A DNA stretch of 64,000 nucleotides from Nitzschia sp. pyKryTriq1 (taxonomy: Eukaryota; Bacillariophyta; Bacillariophyceae; Bacillariales; Bacillariaceae), in contig OY101118.1 in NCBI GenBank assembly GCA_956465555.1, positions 2,005,751-2,069,750 on the forward strand, written 5' to 3'. Shown here one piece after another: positions 41,319 to 52,848 of this stretch. Positions within the stretch are counted from its first letter, which is position 1; each line of letters begins with the position of its first letter. Both the position numbers and the translations under genes were made by a program. The notes under the pieces were generated by a model. The model did not search any database. It was not told the DNA's origin and was given only the letters and a program-made list of their open reading frames with translations.

Positions 41319-42498
41319 TTTTAGGTATTAATATGTAACTTGGACTCAGACTGTTCGCAGAAATTGAATGTCAATGGAGGGAGAACTATATTATGTACTT
41401 CTTTCTATGTCTTGCTCGTTCGTTTGCCGCCATTGAATGTCAACCAATAGTCCCTGGTGCCTGATGCTGAGGCACCTATGTTGCCTGTTGTTGGCTCTGT
41501 TGTTGGCTTCGTTGGCTGGATTTGGATGACGAGCGGGACGTGGCCTTGAACGATATTCTTGTCACTTTAACTGCCGGTACGAGAATGTTGTTGTCTACTG
41601 AAGTAAGCCGTGCCGCAGCGCCAAAAGATTCATTCCATGATGCCTCTGCATTCGACGACGACGTTCTCCTCTACGGTACCAGGTACCAGGTACGGTGAAG
41701 ACTACCGGTACGTGCCGGTATGAGTAATCGTACATACAAGTACCGGTTCAGTGCGAGTAGAGCACACGGCAGCGGCGGGCACAGGGCCCGGGGGCCCGGG
41801 GGGGTAGACACAAGGACACAGAACGACGCAAGTACACGGTACCGTACGTACGTACAGTATGATGGTACACCATCCGGCCGCCCCCCTCCCCCCGCCCCGC
41901 CCCCGCTCGCCACCCGGTACGATTACTTGCTAGTACCGAGTTCTCTTCTCCGACGAAGAGGTGGTGTGCAATAATGCGATCATGACGCGGTTGTGACGAA
42001 CAAGAGTGACGAACGTATTGCTCGGCTTTTCGTTAATTGAGGAAGGTTCGAGTGAAATTTAGCATTTTCCTACTTATAGGATTACACGTCACGGTAGGTT
42101 CTGTCTGGTCCTTCGCGATAATTCTCGCGTGTTCCCTTGCTTGCGTGAACGTACACGGACGGTACGTACTTGAACAGTACCGGTACCGTAGCTTCCCACT
42201 CGATCGTCGCTTCCGAAATTCCGAAAAAAATGCGGGTTGTTTCGTTTTTCTTCTCCGTTTCACTCACCATCACTACAGTAAAAACTAATGAAGAATTGCA
42301 ACAAGAACCAAAGACGCAATTCGTCGTCCACCTTTACACAACAAAGTATACATCGAACAGACGAACGTGTCCAAATTCTTTGCGTCGCTATAAATAAAGA
42401 GTTGGTTTCAAATTGAAGATTTCTCCCTGTGGAAGCCTCGCCATCAACCTTCACAAAATCACAAGAGTCAAATCAAGTTCCTTACATACTCCGGTAGT
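41319..42498. other. Intergenic with GTAC clusters and G/C tracts
   Basis: It contains GTAC clusters at about 41674-41745, 41832-41866 and 42153-42190, and G- or C-rich tracts at 41785-41806 and 41878-41912. It is the shared upstream region of the FAD monooxygenase (-) and the TPR-like gene (+). No gene is supported. Confidence 0.6.
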
Positions 42499-43306
42499 AT
42501 GAACAGGCTGGCGATAGAGTTGAACAACCACGCCGTGTCCGAGCTTCAAAATGGAAGCTTATACAACGCGATAGAGTCGATTTCTCTAGCTTGTAGTATG
42601 ATGTCACTCCAAGGTCACGTCCACTCCACAACGATAGACCCCACCAGATACAGATTTCATTGGTCAGAGTGCAGCCCGGAAGCCCTTAAAACTCATTCAG
42701 ACCAAGCCGACTGCACAAATGAAAAGTGTTTATATCTTGGCTTTCTCTTGATCTCGCCGCCTGAAGGAAGTAATGATAGCGAAAACTCGGAGAGATTTTG
42801 TCCGTGTGCCTTTGCGTGGGCAATACTGTACAAGTAAGTGCGCTCTTCTTCATCGGTAGTGGTGTCTGTTCTCAGGGTTGAGCAATCGAAATACTTCGAG
42901 TGGTAGCTAAAGAATCTGGCTTTCTTGCCTTGTCTTGTATTGTCTTGTATTTTTCTTTGAACTAAGCATGTCGCTTATATTCGCTATCGCTGGCCTTGTG
43001 ACTGGTGAGAAAGGTAACATCTTCCTGCAATGTGCTGGGTCCTATCTCAGTCAGGTGAAGATCCGTACTGAGGCTTCTGAAGAGACACCTTCGAAAGACT
43101 GGAGCCGCCTTCAAATCGCAGTTCTCAATAATCAGATTTGTATTTCCAATGAGCTCTGTATGCATACACAAGCCAAAGAACAGCTTCTTGAAATGAGGCA
43201 GAGATTACACGGAGCATCTGTTTTTTTGGAGTCTCATGTCCTCCAAGATTTCGTGCTGAACCTCCAATGCCTACACGGGAAGGGCAATTTAGCTTCGGCA
43301 GCCTAG
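42499..43306 (+). CDS. Unknown protein, short helical-repeat (TPR-like) type (two exons)
   Basis: Exons are 42499-42833 and 42967-43306; the 133-bp intron (GTAAGT...CTAAG) splits an Asn codon and joins AWAILYN to MSLIFAIAGL. The product is 224 residues. The pattern LNNHAVSELQNGSLYNAIESISLA ... YNMSLIFAIAGL ... QIAVLNNQICISNELCMHTQAKEQLLEMRQRL recalls a helical-repeat protein family that I have seen often in diatoms, in which NNALxxLLxGxYxxAxxxL and YNLALxxHLxGL motifs recur. No function is known to me. The middle is Cys-containing and poorly conserved in feel. Confidence 0.72.
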
Positions 43307-45059
43307 ACGTACAAACGATACGTGTGACCTTGGCTTTTTGGTGGTTAGGTATCGATACTTGTAGTGTAATACACTGATTCGGCTCTCAAACGTCATATCA
43401 CTCTGTGCTGCCCTCGTGTCATGCGCACAGACACAGGTGATTCAAAAAGCAGTGCCATATCTTCGATTTGTGAGACAGCGAATGGAGTTTTTCTGCAGTG
43501 GCAATGTTAATAGTTTTGTTTTGCTTCTTCTCTTTTTCGCCGGTGGGACCTGGAGCAGCCATCAGTGTGGCCATAGACTGATTTGGATTCTCCATGCCTG
43601 CCATACTGCAGAAGTATAAGGACGAGTAGTTGTGAATGACTTTTACGAGTACTGAAACCAAGTCATATCGCACCTGGGTAGACCTTCGAAGATGTAGAAT
43701 GTTCAACGGGTTGTGGCTGTTTGTGAACGGATTCGTCGAGACTCATAACAGTTTCCAGTGTCACCATCTTCATTTCTGTCTAAGGTACCAATGAACAGGG
43801 TGACACCAATCCTTTCGTATTCTTTCGAATGCCATTTCTCCAAACCATTGATTTCTCAAATCAAACTTGACGTCGCCATCGATGGTCTCCACTTGTGGTT
43901 TGGGTCATGTTCTTATGGGCCTGCACTTCACAGCAACATGCTAGATGCTAGCTGTATCGCAATTTCAAAGCGCATACGAATACCAGCAACTTGGAACATG
44001 TTTCTCAGATGAGGGCGGTTCCCCGCTCGGTGCGAACACTTGGTATTTTTCACATTTTTGATGAATTCGTCTAAAGGATCCGGCAACGGTCGGAATCCTT
44101 ATGTTCACGACGCATTTGTAGATTCTCGCTCCAATAGACAGAACCAAGCTTTTCTGCATGATGGCTCAATGGCTATAGATTTAAGTCACCAGCGGGAGCC
44201 ACACGATGACTTGCTATTTCCTGTTGCCTGTTGCTTCTGTATTTGAAAAGCCAATGAACGACTTCGTCTGGCTTTTAGTGAGCAAGTATTAGATCGTCTT
44301 TGGTGGCTAGAGGCTAGTAGCCCTACCGGTAGTAGAGAGAGCCGTCGTCGGCGGCAAATTTAACAGAAAATTGGTGCGGCGTTACGAGTACCGGTACGAA
44401 TGTGATCGATGATCGATGATGGATGACGACAGTCGTTTCTGAACCTACCGGTATCAGATTTTCACGCACTCGGATGCTTCAAGCTCTCATCCGTCCATCG
44501 AACAGCCACCAATTTCGATCGAATGGGTTATGAGCGCTATTTTCGCGGTCTTGCGCCTGTCGCATTGGCCGACGTGTTCTCGTCCTGGCTGCTCATTGGT
44601 GCTTTAGTTGTATGCGTTCCTGAATAATTTAATATTCGTCCGTCACTACTGTCTCCCACGCGTTCGTTTTTTCGCGCGATTCTGAACCACGAAAACAAAA
44701 TTGCACGACGGGCGGTGGTGGTGGAGATTCATTTTCAACGAAACGCCGACCACACAGACCATCCATCTCGGAACGATCACTTTTTTTGCGTCCTTCGATT
44801 AGGTAAGCAGAGAGGACCATGCAACCTTCTGTCTTGTTGGTGGCAACATCCGCAGTACTCCTCTCAGAAGAAGAATGGAAAAGTTTTGCAGAGCACTTCC
44901 CAAGTTGGGCTGTCGTCATTGTTGGCGCCATTTTCCCGAATTGAAACTGATGCATTTTGTTCTTTTTTCGGTGTTTGTCCTTGACGACCCCCATTTCTGA
45001 CCCAGTCATTGTCGTTGTTCTTTCCAGCAATCCGCATTGCTTATCGATTCATAACAAAA
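43307..45059. other. Intergenic upstream of EF-3, no gene seen
   Basis: About 1.75 kb. Frames of 65-130 codons exist on both strands, but none has recognisable motifs. Words like ATCGATGATCGATGATGGATGA lie near 44405-44427. The last 400 bases are the EF-3 upstream region. Confidence 0.5.
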
Positions 45060-48000
45060 ATGTCTCTTGAAGCGAAATTTGAAAAACTTTCTGTCGACGA
45101 CGCCTCCTCCGTCGTCGATACTGTCAAATCCGAGGGTGTTGAAAAATCGGGCTTGGCGGCGAATGTTTCCGTCCTTGCGGCACGATGCGCTTCCGATGAC
45201 GATGCCGAAGCCCTTGCTGCTTTGAAGACAGTGAAGGCTTTGGCTGAAAGCGGCATTACTGCAGCTCAAGTATTCACAAAGGAATGCCTTGGCGCATGTA
45301 AGTCACCAAAAGTCTCGCAACATTTTTCCATCTGAGTTTTCACCGAAAGAATTTTTCTGGCGAACTGTGTGAGGTCACAGTTGTCTACTGTGCAAACATT
45401 GCCATTTTACCGGGATACGACTTTGATGTTGCCAAAATGTACAGAAATGATCGGAAAAATCTGACTCTTTTTCTTTCTCCCTTCCTTCTTCACCTTCGCC
45501 TATTTCTCAGGTCTCGAGCAAGCCAATGCCAAGAGTGGCGAAGTGAAGTCTGCTGCCACGGAAGCTGCTTTCGCTATCTGCGACAATGTCAACCCCTTCG
45601 CCATGAAGTCGCTCCTTCCTACCATCTTCTCCTGCCTTCCTGTTGAGAAGAAGTGGCCCATTCGTGAGCTTGCGCTCCTGTGCATTGCGCGCTTCCAGCC
45701 CATCGCACCCAAGCAGCTCGGTGACGCCCTTCCCCTTGTTGTACCTGAAGTCACAGCTTGTATGTGGGACACAAAGAAGCAAGTCAAGGTTGCCGCCACT
45801 GACGCGATGAAGAAGGCCCTGGATGTCATCGGAAACCGCGACATTGAGCACATGACTTCTAAGATTTTGACTGCCATCACCAAGCCCAAGGAAGTCCCTG
45901 AAATCATGCACGAAATGGCCGGTGTTACGTTCGTCCAAAGCGTGGAGTCTCCTGCTCTTGCCATGGTTGTTCCCCTATTGCTTCGTGGACTAAAAGAAAA
46001 ATCTACTGCTACCAAGCGTCAAGCTGCTGTTATCATTGACAACATGAGTAAGCTTGTCGATGATCCTATCGGCGCTGCTCCTTTCCTTCCTTTGTTGCTT
46101 CCTGCCTTGGAAACCAACGCAACCAGTATCGCTGATCCTGAAGCTCGTGAAGTTACGGAGCGTGCTGTGAAACAATTGAACCGCCTCAAGGGATTGGCCG
46201 ACAAGGCTATGTCGGTCCGTGGAGATGTCTCCAAGTTGGAGACAGAATTCAAGAAGGCTTTCAACGCAACTGATTCTGAAGAATCTAAATTGGCCACCAT
46301 CAAGTATGCGTGTGTTATTGCCACAACGATGATGGACTTGCATTTTATGGAGGATCTTCAGTGGAAAAAGAACATCCTCCCCTTCATGGAGCCATACTAT
46401 CCCAAGGATGATGCTGAGAAGAACATTGAGGTTGTCCGTGAAGAGGCTGAAAAAATGTTGGAGATCCCCGACGAAGAGGACGACGACGAAGATGCCGAGG
46501 AATTGTGCAACTGTATGTTTACTCTCGCCTATGGTACCAAGATTCTTCTCCACAACACCAAGATGAAGCTTCTCAGAGGACACCGATACGGTCTTCTTGG
46601 ACCCAATGATTGTGGAAAGACCACTCTCATGAGATCTATTGCCAATAACCAAGTTGAAGGTTTCCCTGATGTGACCCAAGTTCGTACTGTGTTTGTTGAG
46701 GCCGATATTCAGGGAGAACAATCCCACCTTTCTTGTGTGCAGTACGTTGCTGCTGACACAAAACTCCAAGCAATGGGAGTCACCGAGGACCAGATCCGTT
46801 CGGTTCTTTCCACTGTCGGATTTACTTTGGACGGAAAGGCCAAGCCCGATCACGCCGTGTCTACTTTGAGTGGAGGGTGGCGCATGAAACTTGCCTTGGC
46901 GCGTGCCATGCTTCAACAAGCTGATATCCTCCTCTTGGATGAGCCCACAAATCACTTGGGTAAGTTCACGTTCGCATGGATGTGCAAAACTAATTTGATC
47001 CCGACTTTTATCTAACATGTGTTTTCACAGATGTCATCAACGTGGCCTGGGTCAAGACCTACCTCAACTCTTTGACGAATGTCACTTCTATCATTGTCAG
47101 TCATGATTCTGGTTTGTTGAACGATTGCTGTACCAACATTCTTTCTTTCGACAACTTGAAGCTTCGAAATTACAAAGGTAACCTCGACGAGTATGTCAAG
47201 GTCAACCCTGCCGCCCGTTCGTACTTCTCTTTCTCTGAGTCGAAGATGAAGTTCAAGTTCCCCTCCCCGGGACCCATCGAAGGAGTCAAATCCAAGGGGA
47301 AAGCCCTCATGAAAATGAGCAACTGTACTTTCACTTATCCAGTCAACCAAACCCCAACTCTTTTCAACATTACCGTTCAGGTGTCGCTAAGTTCCCGTGT
47401 TGCGTGTATCGGAGAGAACGGAGCAGGGAAGTCGACCATGATCAAGCTTCTAGTCGGAGAAATTGTTCCCCAAGAAGGAGACGTCTGGAAGCACCCTAAC
47501 GCACGTGTTGCTTACGTCGCCCAACATGCCTTCCACCACATTGAAAGCCATTTGGGCAAGACCCCCAATGAGTACATTCGATGGCGATTTGCCAACGGCG
47601 GTGAAGATAAGGAGAGTTTGGTCAAGGTTGCGTTGCAGTTCACTGATGAGGAACTTGCCCTCCAGAAGAAGCCCTTCGAGCTTCAGATCGTCGATGAAGC
47701 CTCTGGAAAGATTTCCAAGGTCAAGAAGGTTGTGGCAGAACTTGTTGGTGGACGTAAGATGAACAAGAGTAAGGAATACGAATATGAGGTGAAGTATGCT
47801 GGATCAACCGTGGATTCCGGTGAATACTTGCCTGCCAAGACCTTGAAGAAGATGGGGTGGGAAAAGAACATGAAGGCTGTCGATCTCAAGCTTGCCCAGC
47901 TCGCTGGTATTTTCGTCAAGCCTTTGTCCACAAAGAATGTTGAGGAGCACTTGGAAGGTTGCGGTCTTGCCCGCGAGTTCGGAACACACTACCGTATGTC

Positions 48001-48466
48001 CGCTCTCTCTGGTGGACAAAAGGTCAAGGTCGTTTTGGCCGCTGCCATGTGGATGCAACCACACATCGTCATCTTGGACGAACCCACCAACTACCTTGAT
48101 CGTGAGAGTTTGGGAGCTCTTGCCGGCGCTATCGAAGATTTCGAAGGAGGTATTATCATCATTTCGCACAACAACGAATTCGTGTCGAAGCTTTGTCCTG
48201 AAACCTGGGTCATGGACGCCGGTCATCTTGAGACTAAGGGAGATGCCGATTGGATGTTAAAGCAAGATACTAAGATCGATGACCAACAACAATTGACTGA
48301 AATGACGGATGCCGCCGGTAACAAGGTCGAAATGAAGCAAGAGAAGAAGAAGCTCTCGAAGAAGGAAGAAAAGGTTCTCATCAAGAAGATTAAGCAAAAG
48401 ATCAAGGATGGAGAAGCGCTTGATTCCGACGAGGAAGAGTTGGCCTTCGAGAAGGACCTTTTGTAA
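45060..48466 (+). CDS. TEF3: Translation elongation factor 3 (EF-3, ABC-F ATPase; three exons)
   Basis: Ribosome-bound ATPase that helps release E-site tRNA during elongation; best known in fungi. Exons are 45060-45297, 45511-46959 and 47031-48466, giving 1040 residues against 1044 in yeast. Residues 1-310 are HEAT-like repeats (AAFAICDNVNPFAMKSLLPTI), followed by a helical bundle. ABC1 has Walker A GPNDCGKTTLMRSIA, signature LSGGWRMKLALARAML and Walker B ILLLDEPTNHLD; the second intron falls inside this last motif. ABC2 has GENGAGKSTMIKLL, signature LSGGQKVKVVLAAAMW and IVILDEPTNYLDRESLG, with the EF-3-specific chromodomain-like insert around KEYEYEVKYAG. The Lys-rich C-terminal tail (KKLSKKEEKVLIKKIKQK) matches the fungal ribosome-binding tail. 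All catalytic motifs are intact. Confidence 0.97.
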
Positions 48467-49819
48467 ATGTAGTTCTTGGTTTAAGGGACATTATAAATAG
48501 GAAAATGCATGTTGAATACCGTTGCACTCTTCACTACGAGAAATAGTTTTTGCTCTCTTTTAAGAGGGAATGGTCTACTGCTACCACATTTCGCAAACGA
48601 CAAAAATGGCAGTGGGGGTGTGACCCATTCTTCATTCTTAGTCGACCATTAAAGGAGCCGGTGCGCTTTGCAGGCTCAGTACGACCTACCGCACCCTTCA
48701 GTAAGTATGGGCCGGCCGGAGGAAGATGCTTTTGTTTTAGAAGCAGCCTACGTTATTAATCCTTTAGAGATTTCAGCGTGGAATTTGAGGGCCGTCGCTC
48801 TGATTGTACAGGTCCTTGTACGTAGCATTGTATATGGGGCTTGTGGCCGCAGAGCAAGGATGACTGGTAGGAGAGTAGGAATCTGTAGTGATAGTGAAGT
48901 TGGAAGTCAGAATGAAAGATGATGAGAGATCAATAATGGAGTCATCGAGAACTGAACACAAGGCAAGGCTTCGGCTCAAGACACTTTTCACACGCCAGGA
49001 CTCAGGGTATATTAAAGTTGTGATTGGAAATCGTCACGGATTGTCCGATGCCAGTAGTCATTGGTCAAAAGGTTTTCATCAACGTCCAGACCGAGCAAAT
49101 GAATTCCATCTGACAGTACGAATAACAGATTGGATTCTTCTCATTACACTAGAAAGTGTTCTGAAGGTGTCCTAAGTTTGGGTCTTCATGTGGAATTCAC
49201 GCTTTCGGTGGCGGGTTGGGTGTGTTGTGTGCTCCTTGCTGCCTTATATCATTCACCATTTCAAGTGCAAAGTATCGACATGCATGATTCCGTCTCATTA
49301 TATCAGTAAAATTTGCGATCATTATGATAGTGGGGCAGCAAGGAAAATTTCATGTTGCATTTGTGGAAAAACTGTGCCCAAAATTGAAACGTACCTTCAA
49401 AAAAGCATATAGCGGCAGGAATGGGCGTGTGGCCAAATCATTCCTAGTAGTCCTATTCTGTCATCTGCCGAGATGAACATGCATTCATCCGAGAAATCAA
49501 CACATTGACTTATACTCCTGTTTGCAATAACAAGTACATACCGGTGGTCTCAAGCTTCATCTTGGATCATTGTCACTACAGTAGCTGATGGATCTTGAAT
49601 GATGCGCAGATTGTTTCGAGTTTTGAGCGTCGCGTGTCCCCGCAATAAAATCTGGTGGCTGGCGTGCACCGGCCAAAAGCACGGGCGGGCGGGGCCCAAG
49701 AACCATGAAGCCGCCAAGCCCAATCGAGTCCAATTAATCGTACTTCAAGTACTAACATAGCCCTAATACAAAGCTAGGTTCTACTACTCTACTAGGAGTA
49801 GGTTCTGCCGAAAGGAGCT

Positions 49820-49858
49820 CTACTAATAGTAGTAGTATATCGTAAAGCAGCGAAAAAG

Positions 49859-49862
<4 letters not shown>
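49820..49862 (-). repeat. Dispersed repeat, partial copy C
   Basis: On the minus strand it reads GACTTTTTCGCTGCTTTACG then ATATACTACTACTA, matching the core and trinucleotide tail of copies A and B. The rest of the element is missing, replaced by a CT/TA microsatellite. Confidence 0.65.

Positions 49863-49902
<40 letters not shown>
49858..49902. repeat. CT/TA compound microsatellite
   Basis: A TC run of about 9 units is followed by a TA run of about 14 units. Confidence 0.92.
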
Positions 49903-49905
<3 letters not shown>

Positions 49906-50504
49906 GGGAGAGATTTGATAGGTAATAATGGCCTGTACGATGTTCTAGAGCAAAAATGATAGAGTGAGTTCTCGAGTGACAAAGTTCGAGATATTTTATC
50001 ACAAGAATAGTCGTACGTTTACAGCACACGAACCGAGAGAGTCCTGCTTCTTGAACAGCAGCAATCAATTGTCGGTGTGATGCCACTACATGTCTTGCAG
50101 CAAGAAGAACGACGGGACAATCAGTTGGTTTGTCAGAAGCAGAGCAGTCGAAGTTATGCCGTTCTTCTACAGAATCAAACAATTATGGTTTGATGGACCA
50201 GAACTAGGAAAAGGTTGTACCGGTATAATATCAGAGTGTCTCCCTGTCCTGTGATTGGCACATACGTACCGGTGTTTGAACAGTACTGTAGTACAATCTG
50301 AGAGCTACTCTAGACTATACTACGTACAATTTGCACATCGACAATGATAGCGCAAAGTTGGATATATAATTGCACGTAGATTGTTTCTTCTTGATTCTAT
50401 ATCTCTTATAATTCCCTGGTTTAGATTTCTCTCCTCGCGTTCAGCCAAAGCGGAAGGAAAAGCCAACGTCTCAGCTTTTAGCTCAACAAATCATGACGAC
50501 ATTT

Positions 50505-50888
50505 CTAGTCTTCTTCTTCCTCTTCGTATTCTTCTTCTTCTTCCTCCTCCGCCTCGTCGTCGTTCACGTTGAGCTGCTGTACCTCTTCGACGATCTCTTC
50601 AACTTCTTCAACCTCCTCTTCGTATTCCTCCTCTTCCTCTTGGTCGGGCGCTGGGCCGCCCCCTCCTCCAAAAAGTGAGCGAGCCATGTCGAAGTTTGTA
50701 TTCTTTTTGATTTGATCACGACCTGTAGCCTTCCACTTTTGGTCACGGTCATGTTGCTCCTTGCGAATGTCCTTCTCGATGGTGTCTGTGATGTTGACAT
50801 CCTTGAGGTCCTTTTTTGTCTGCCGAACTTTATTTTCTTCGTTCTTTTTCTTCTTGGTTTGACCAAGAGCGAACATCATATCAGCCAT
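50505..50888 (-). CDS. Small protein with basic head and acidic tail
   Basis: 127 residues, one exon, with an ATG at 50888. Not recognised. The first half is charged and helical (KVRQTKKDLKDVNITDTIEK then QKWKATGRDQIKKNTNFDMA). A GGGGG hinge follows, and the last 45 residues are almost all Glu with Val and Tyr. The ordered non-repetitive first half, the clean start, and codon use like neighbouring genes argue that it is real. The pattern suits a nuclear or ribosome-associated chaperone-like protein, but that is a guess. Confidence 0.6.
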   Translation of the reverse strand: MADMMFALGQTKKKKNEENKVRQTKKDLKDVNITDTIEKDIRKEQHDRDQKWKATGRDQIKKNTNFDMARSLFGGGGGPAPDQEEEEEYEEEVEEVEEIVEEVQQLNVNDDEAEEEEEEEYEEEEED

Positions 50889-52117
50889 GGTAGCAGAGAT
50901 TTATTTTTACGTCGAAATCGACAACGATTTTGAAGGTGGGAGGAGCTGGATCAATTGTAATCGAAGAGAAGAAGGGGCGATCTTCCTCTTCGTTTTGTTT
51001 GTGTCGTCGGTCGACCCGTGTCGTGCGTGACAAAATGTTATTGCTTAGGTTTTAAGGTTTTGCTGGTGGTGGTACCGGTGGTGTACTGTAGACTACAGTA
51101 CCAGGTACTGTACTTGTACCAGTCTTCTCTCGTCCCGGTACAGTGCAGCGCACAGGTTATTTGTTTTCCTTTTACGGCGTTGTCTCGTAGAAGTCGTACT
51201 ACTGCTTGCCGATGACTATTGCTACCATGACCCAAAAAAGATCGGACTACATAACGGTACAATCGTGTCTGACCGTCCATCAGACCCCAATGTCCTTATC
51301 GAACCGTCCGTCAGTCCAACGAACGATCTCGAACTATCGTCTCGGAACCAAATCTTGAATCTTGGAAAGCAACTGAAACGGAACACACTTCATATATCTT
51401 TAGTCGGTTCCGAATGATCTACTTCCGTGAACCAGACATCACAATCATATTCTAATCTTATAATTTGGAAAGTCAATCATTTTACACTGTTTTTAGTTTA
51501 TTGTGCGATATCGGTCTGGACAACCAGTATCCCCACGCTTCATATGTCGAGAGGGAGAAATGGATGGAAGCCGCCCGCATTGAAATCGAAGCTCTCAAAA
51601 AGATGCACTGTTGGGACGAAGTTCCAATATCCGATGCTGGAAACGCCAAGAAGACAAATTCTTCCTAAGAATTTGATGGGGCTTTCTCCAGACCCAATCA
51701 TCGACCATCTGTCATGGTGGTCTATCTGAGTGTGAGTATATCGCCACGGGTCTCGAGAGCGTCCGTCTGTACGTACTACGTACATACCACTACTCGTATG
51801 CACCATACGTAGGTACAACGGGAATATAATATTATTATAATCATGTACCCTCACACGGTAATGACCACGGTAGTAGAGATGCGAGAGGGAAGATATGATA
51901 CATCATGATACCGGTAGCCGGTAATCTTTGCGGTCAGACGACTTCACTATCAACTCTACTTCATTCTTCTTGAGTCTTGAGACACAAAACCAGCCATAGA
52001 ACCGACCGCCCATCGGAATGGACCTTTTGGTATCGTAGATACTCCTACAACGTACCAGTACTGTGAAACACTGAATTTTGTCTGTGCGACTTTCCCTCTC
52101 GTCGTGCGTGGATCTTC
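50889..52117. other. Intergenic with GTAC cluster and a copia fossil
   Basis: It has a GTAC cluster at about 51069-51143, CCGTC/ACCGTCC words near 51270-51310, and a retrotransposon fragment at 51500-51690. The end is the upstream region of the flavin-reductase-like gene. Confidence 0.6.
51500..51690 (+). mobile_element. Ty1/copia retrotransposon fossil (fragment before the reverse-transcriptase domain)
   Basis: The peptide EKWMEAARIEIEALKKMHCW followed by DEVPIS resembles the conserved stretch at the start of the copia reverse-transcriptase region, in a form like the diatom CoDi groups. Only about 190 bases are recognisable; no LTR, gag, integrase or RNase H was seen nearby. It is a broken, small remnant and likely old. 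Confidence 0.7.
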
Positions 52118-52756
52118 ATGATTATTCTTTTGTATTCGAAGCTGATGCTTGTCGCGGTATGCATTGCTCTCGGAAGTGCGTTGCAGCCTACACTCGCGCC
52201 CCCTTTACTGGACGTACCCATTTACTCGCTAGCGACTTTGAATAAAGATGGGAGCACAAACATGAACATTATGACCTATGCTACCCCTGTGTCTGTTCAA
52301 CCCTCTCGAGTTTGGTCTTTGGGGGTTTACCGAGAAACATTAACGGAAGAAAATCTGTTGAGAAAACCCACCGGGGTGCTGCAGCTGCTGACTAACGATC
52401 ACATGAGTCTAGTGGCTATCCTCGGTGGTAATTCTGGACGAGACCTAAACAAGAAGGAGGCATGTGCGAAGGCAGGATTCGATTGGATTAATTGCAATGA
52501 TTTTGAGGGGATAAAAGTGTTACCGGACTGTGCGTCGTATTTGGTGTTCACGATACAAGGTGGTGTTGTGGATGCTGGTTCCCACCTCATTATACCATAC
52601 TGTGAGGTCAAGTCGATGTATTCTTCAGGGGACGTAGTTAGTTCAAGCGATCATCTCAGGACAGGAAGACTTCGGGAACTGGGGATCATAACAGAGCAAG
52701 GTCGTGTTGCGGATATGCTGCGTGATGTCGCCAATCGTGGCTTTCTATTGTCATAG
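52118..52756 (+). CDS. Flavin-reductase-like FMN-binding protein with signal peptide
   Basis: 212 residues, one exon. A hydrophobic start (KLMLVAVCIALGSALQ) looks like a signal peptide; ATGs at 52118 and 52145 both precede it. The rest matches the flavin-reductase-like split-barrel fold: IYSLATLNKDGSTNMNIMTY and TPVSVQPSRVWSLGVYRETL near the start, then VLQLLTNDH, LVAILGGNSGRD and YLVFTIQGGVVDAGSHLI. Members bind FMN and reduce flavins or other small molecules with NAD(P)H. The substrate and compartment cannot be told; the signal peptide implies entry into the secretory or complex-plastid route. Confidence 0.82.
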   Translation: MIILLYSKLMLVAVCIALGSALQPTLAPPLLDVPIYSLATLNKDGSTNMNIMTYATPVSVQPSRVWSLGVYRETLTEENLLRKPTGVLQLLTNDHMSLVAILGGNSGRDLNKKEACAKAGFDWINCNDFEGIKVLPDCASYLVFTIQGGVVDAGSHLIIPYCEVKSMYSSGDVVSSSDHLRTGRLRELGIITEQGRVADMLRDVANRGFLLS

Positions 52757-52848
52757 ATTATACCGACAGGCTCAAGGGCGAGCATGGAATCAATCAGATG
52801 CCAAAAAGAATTTCATCCCCTGGAGTAGTTCTGCATTAAATTTTAAAA

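Larger units (their letters stand above)
48467..50504. other. Long intergenic stretch with repeats
   Basis: About 2 kb. I find no gene; frames reach 95 codons without recognisable motifs. Contents are CTACTA-type palindromes (49786-49835), a partial dispersed repeat (about 49820-49862), and a CT/TA microsatellite. A short non-coding RNA cannot be excluded by eye. Confidence 0.5.

Noticed and set aside
43416-44246. Possible decayed gene between the TPR-like gene and EF-3
   Set aside because: Frames are short and in different phases, and I recognise no protein similarity on either strand.
44629-45009. 127-codon minus-strand frame upstream of EF-3
   Set aside because: It occupies the EF-3 promoter and leader, and shows no recognisable motif.
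48888-49175. 95-codon plus-strand frame after EF-3
   Set aside because: It has no motif and no support beyond being open; the surrounding DNA looks non-coding.
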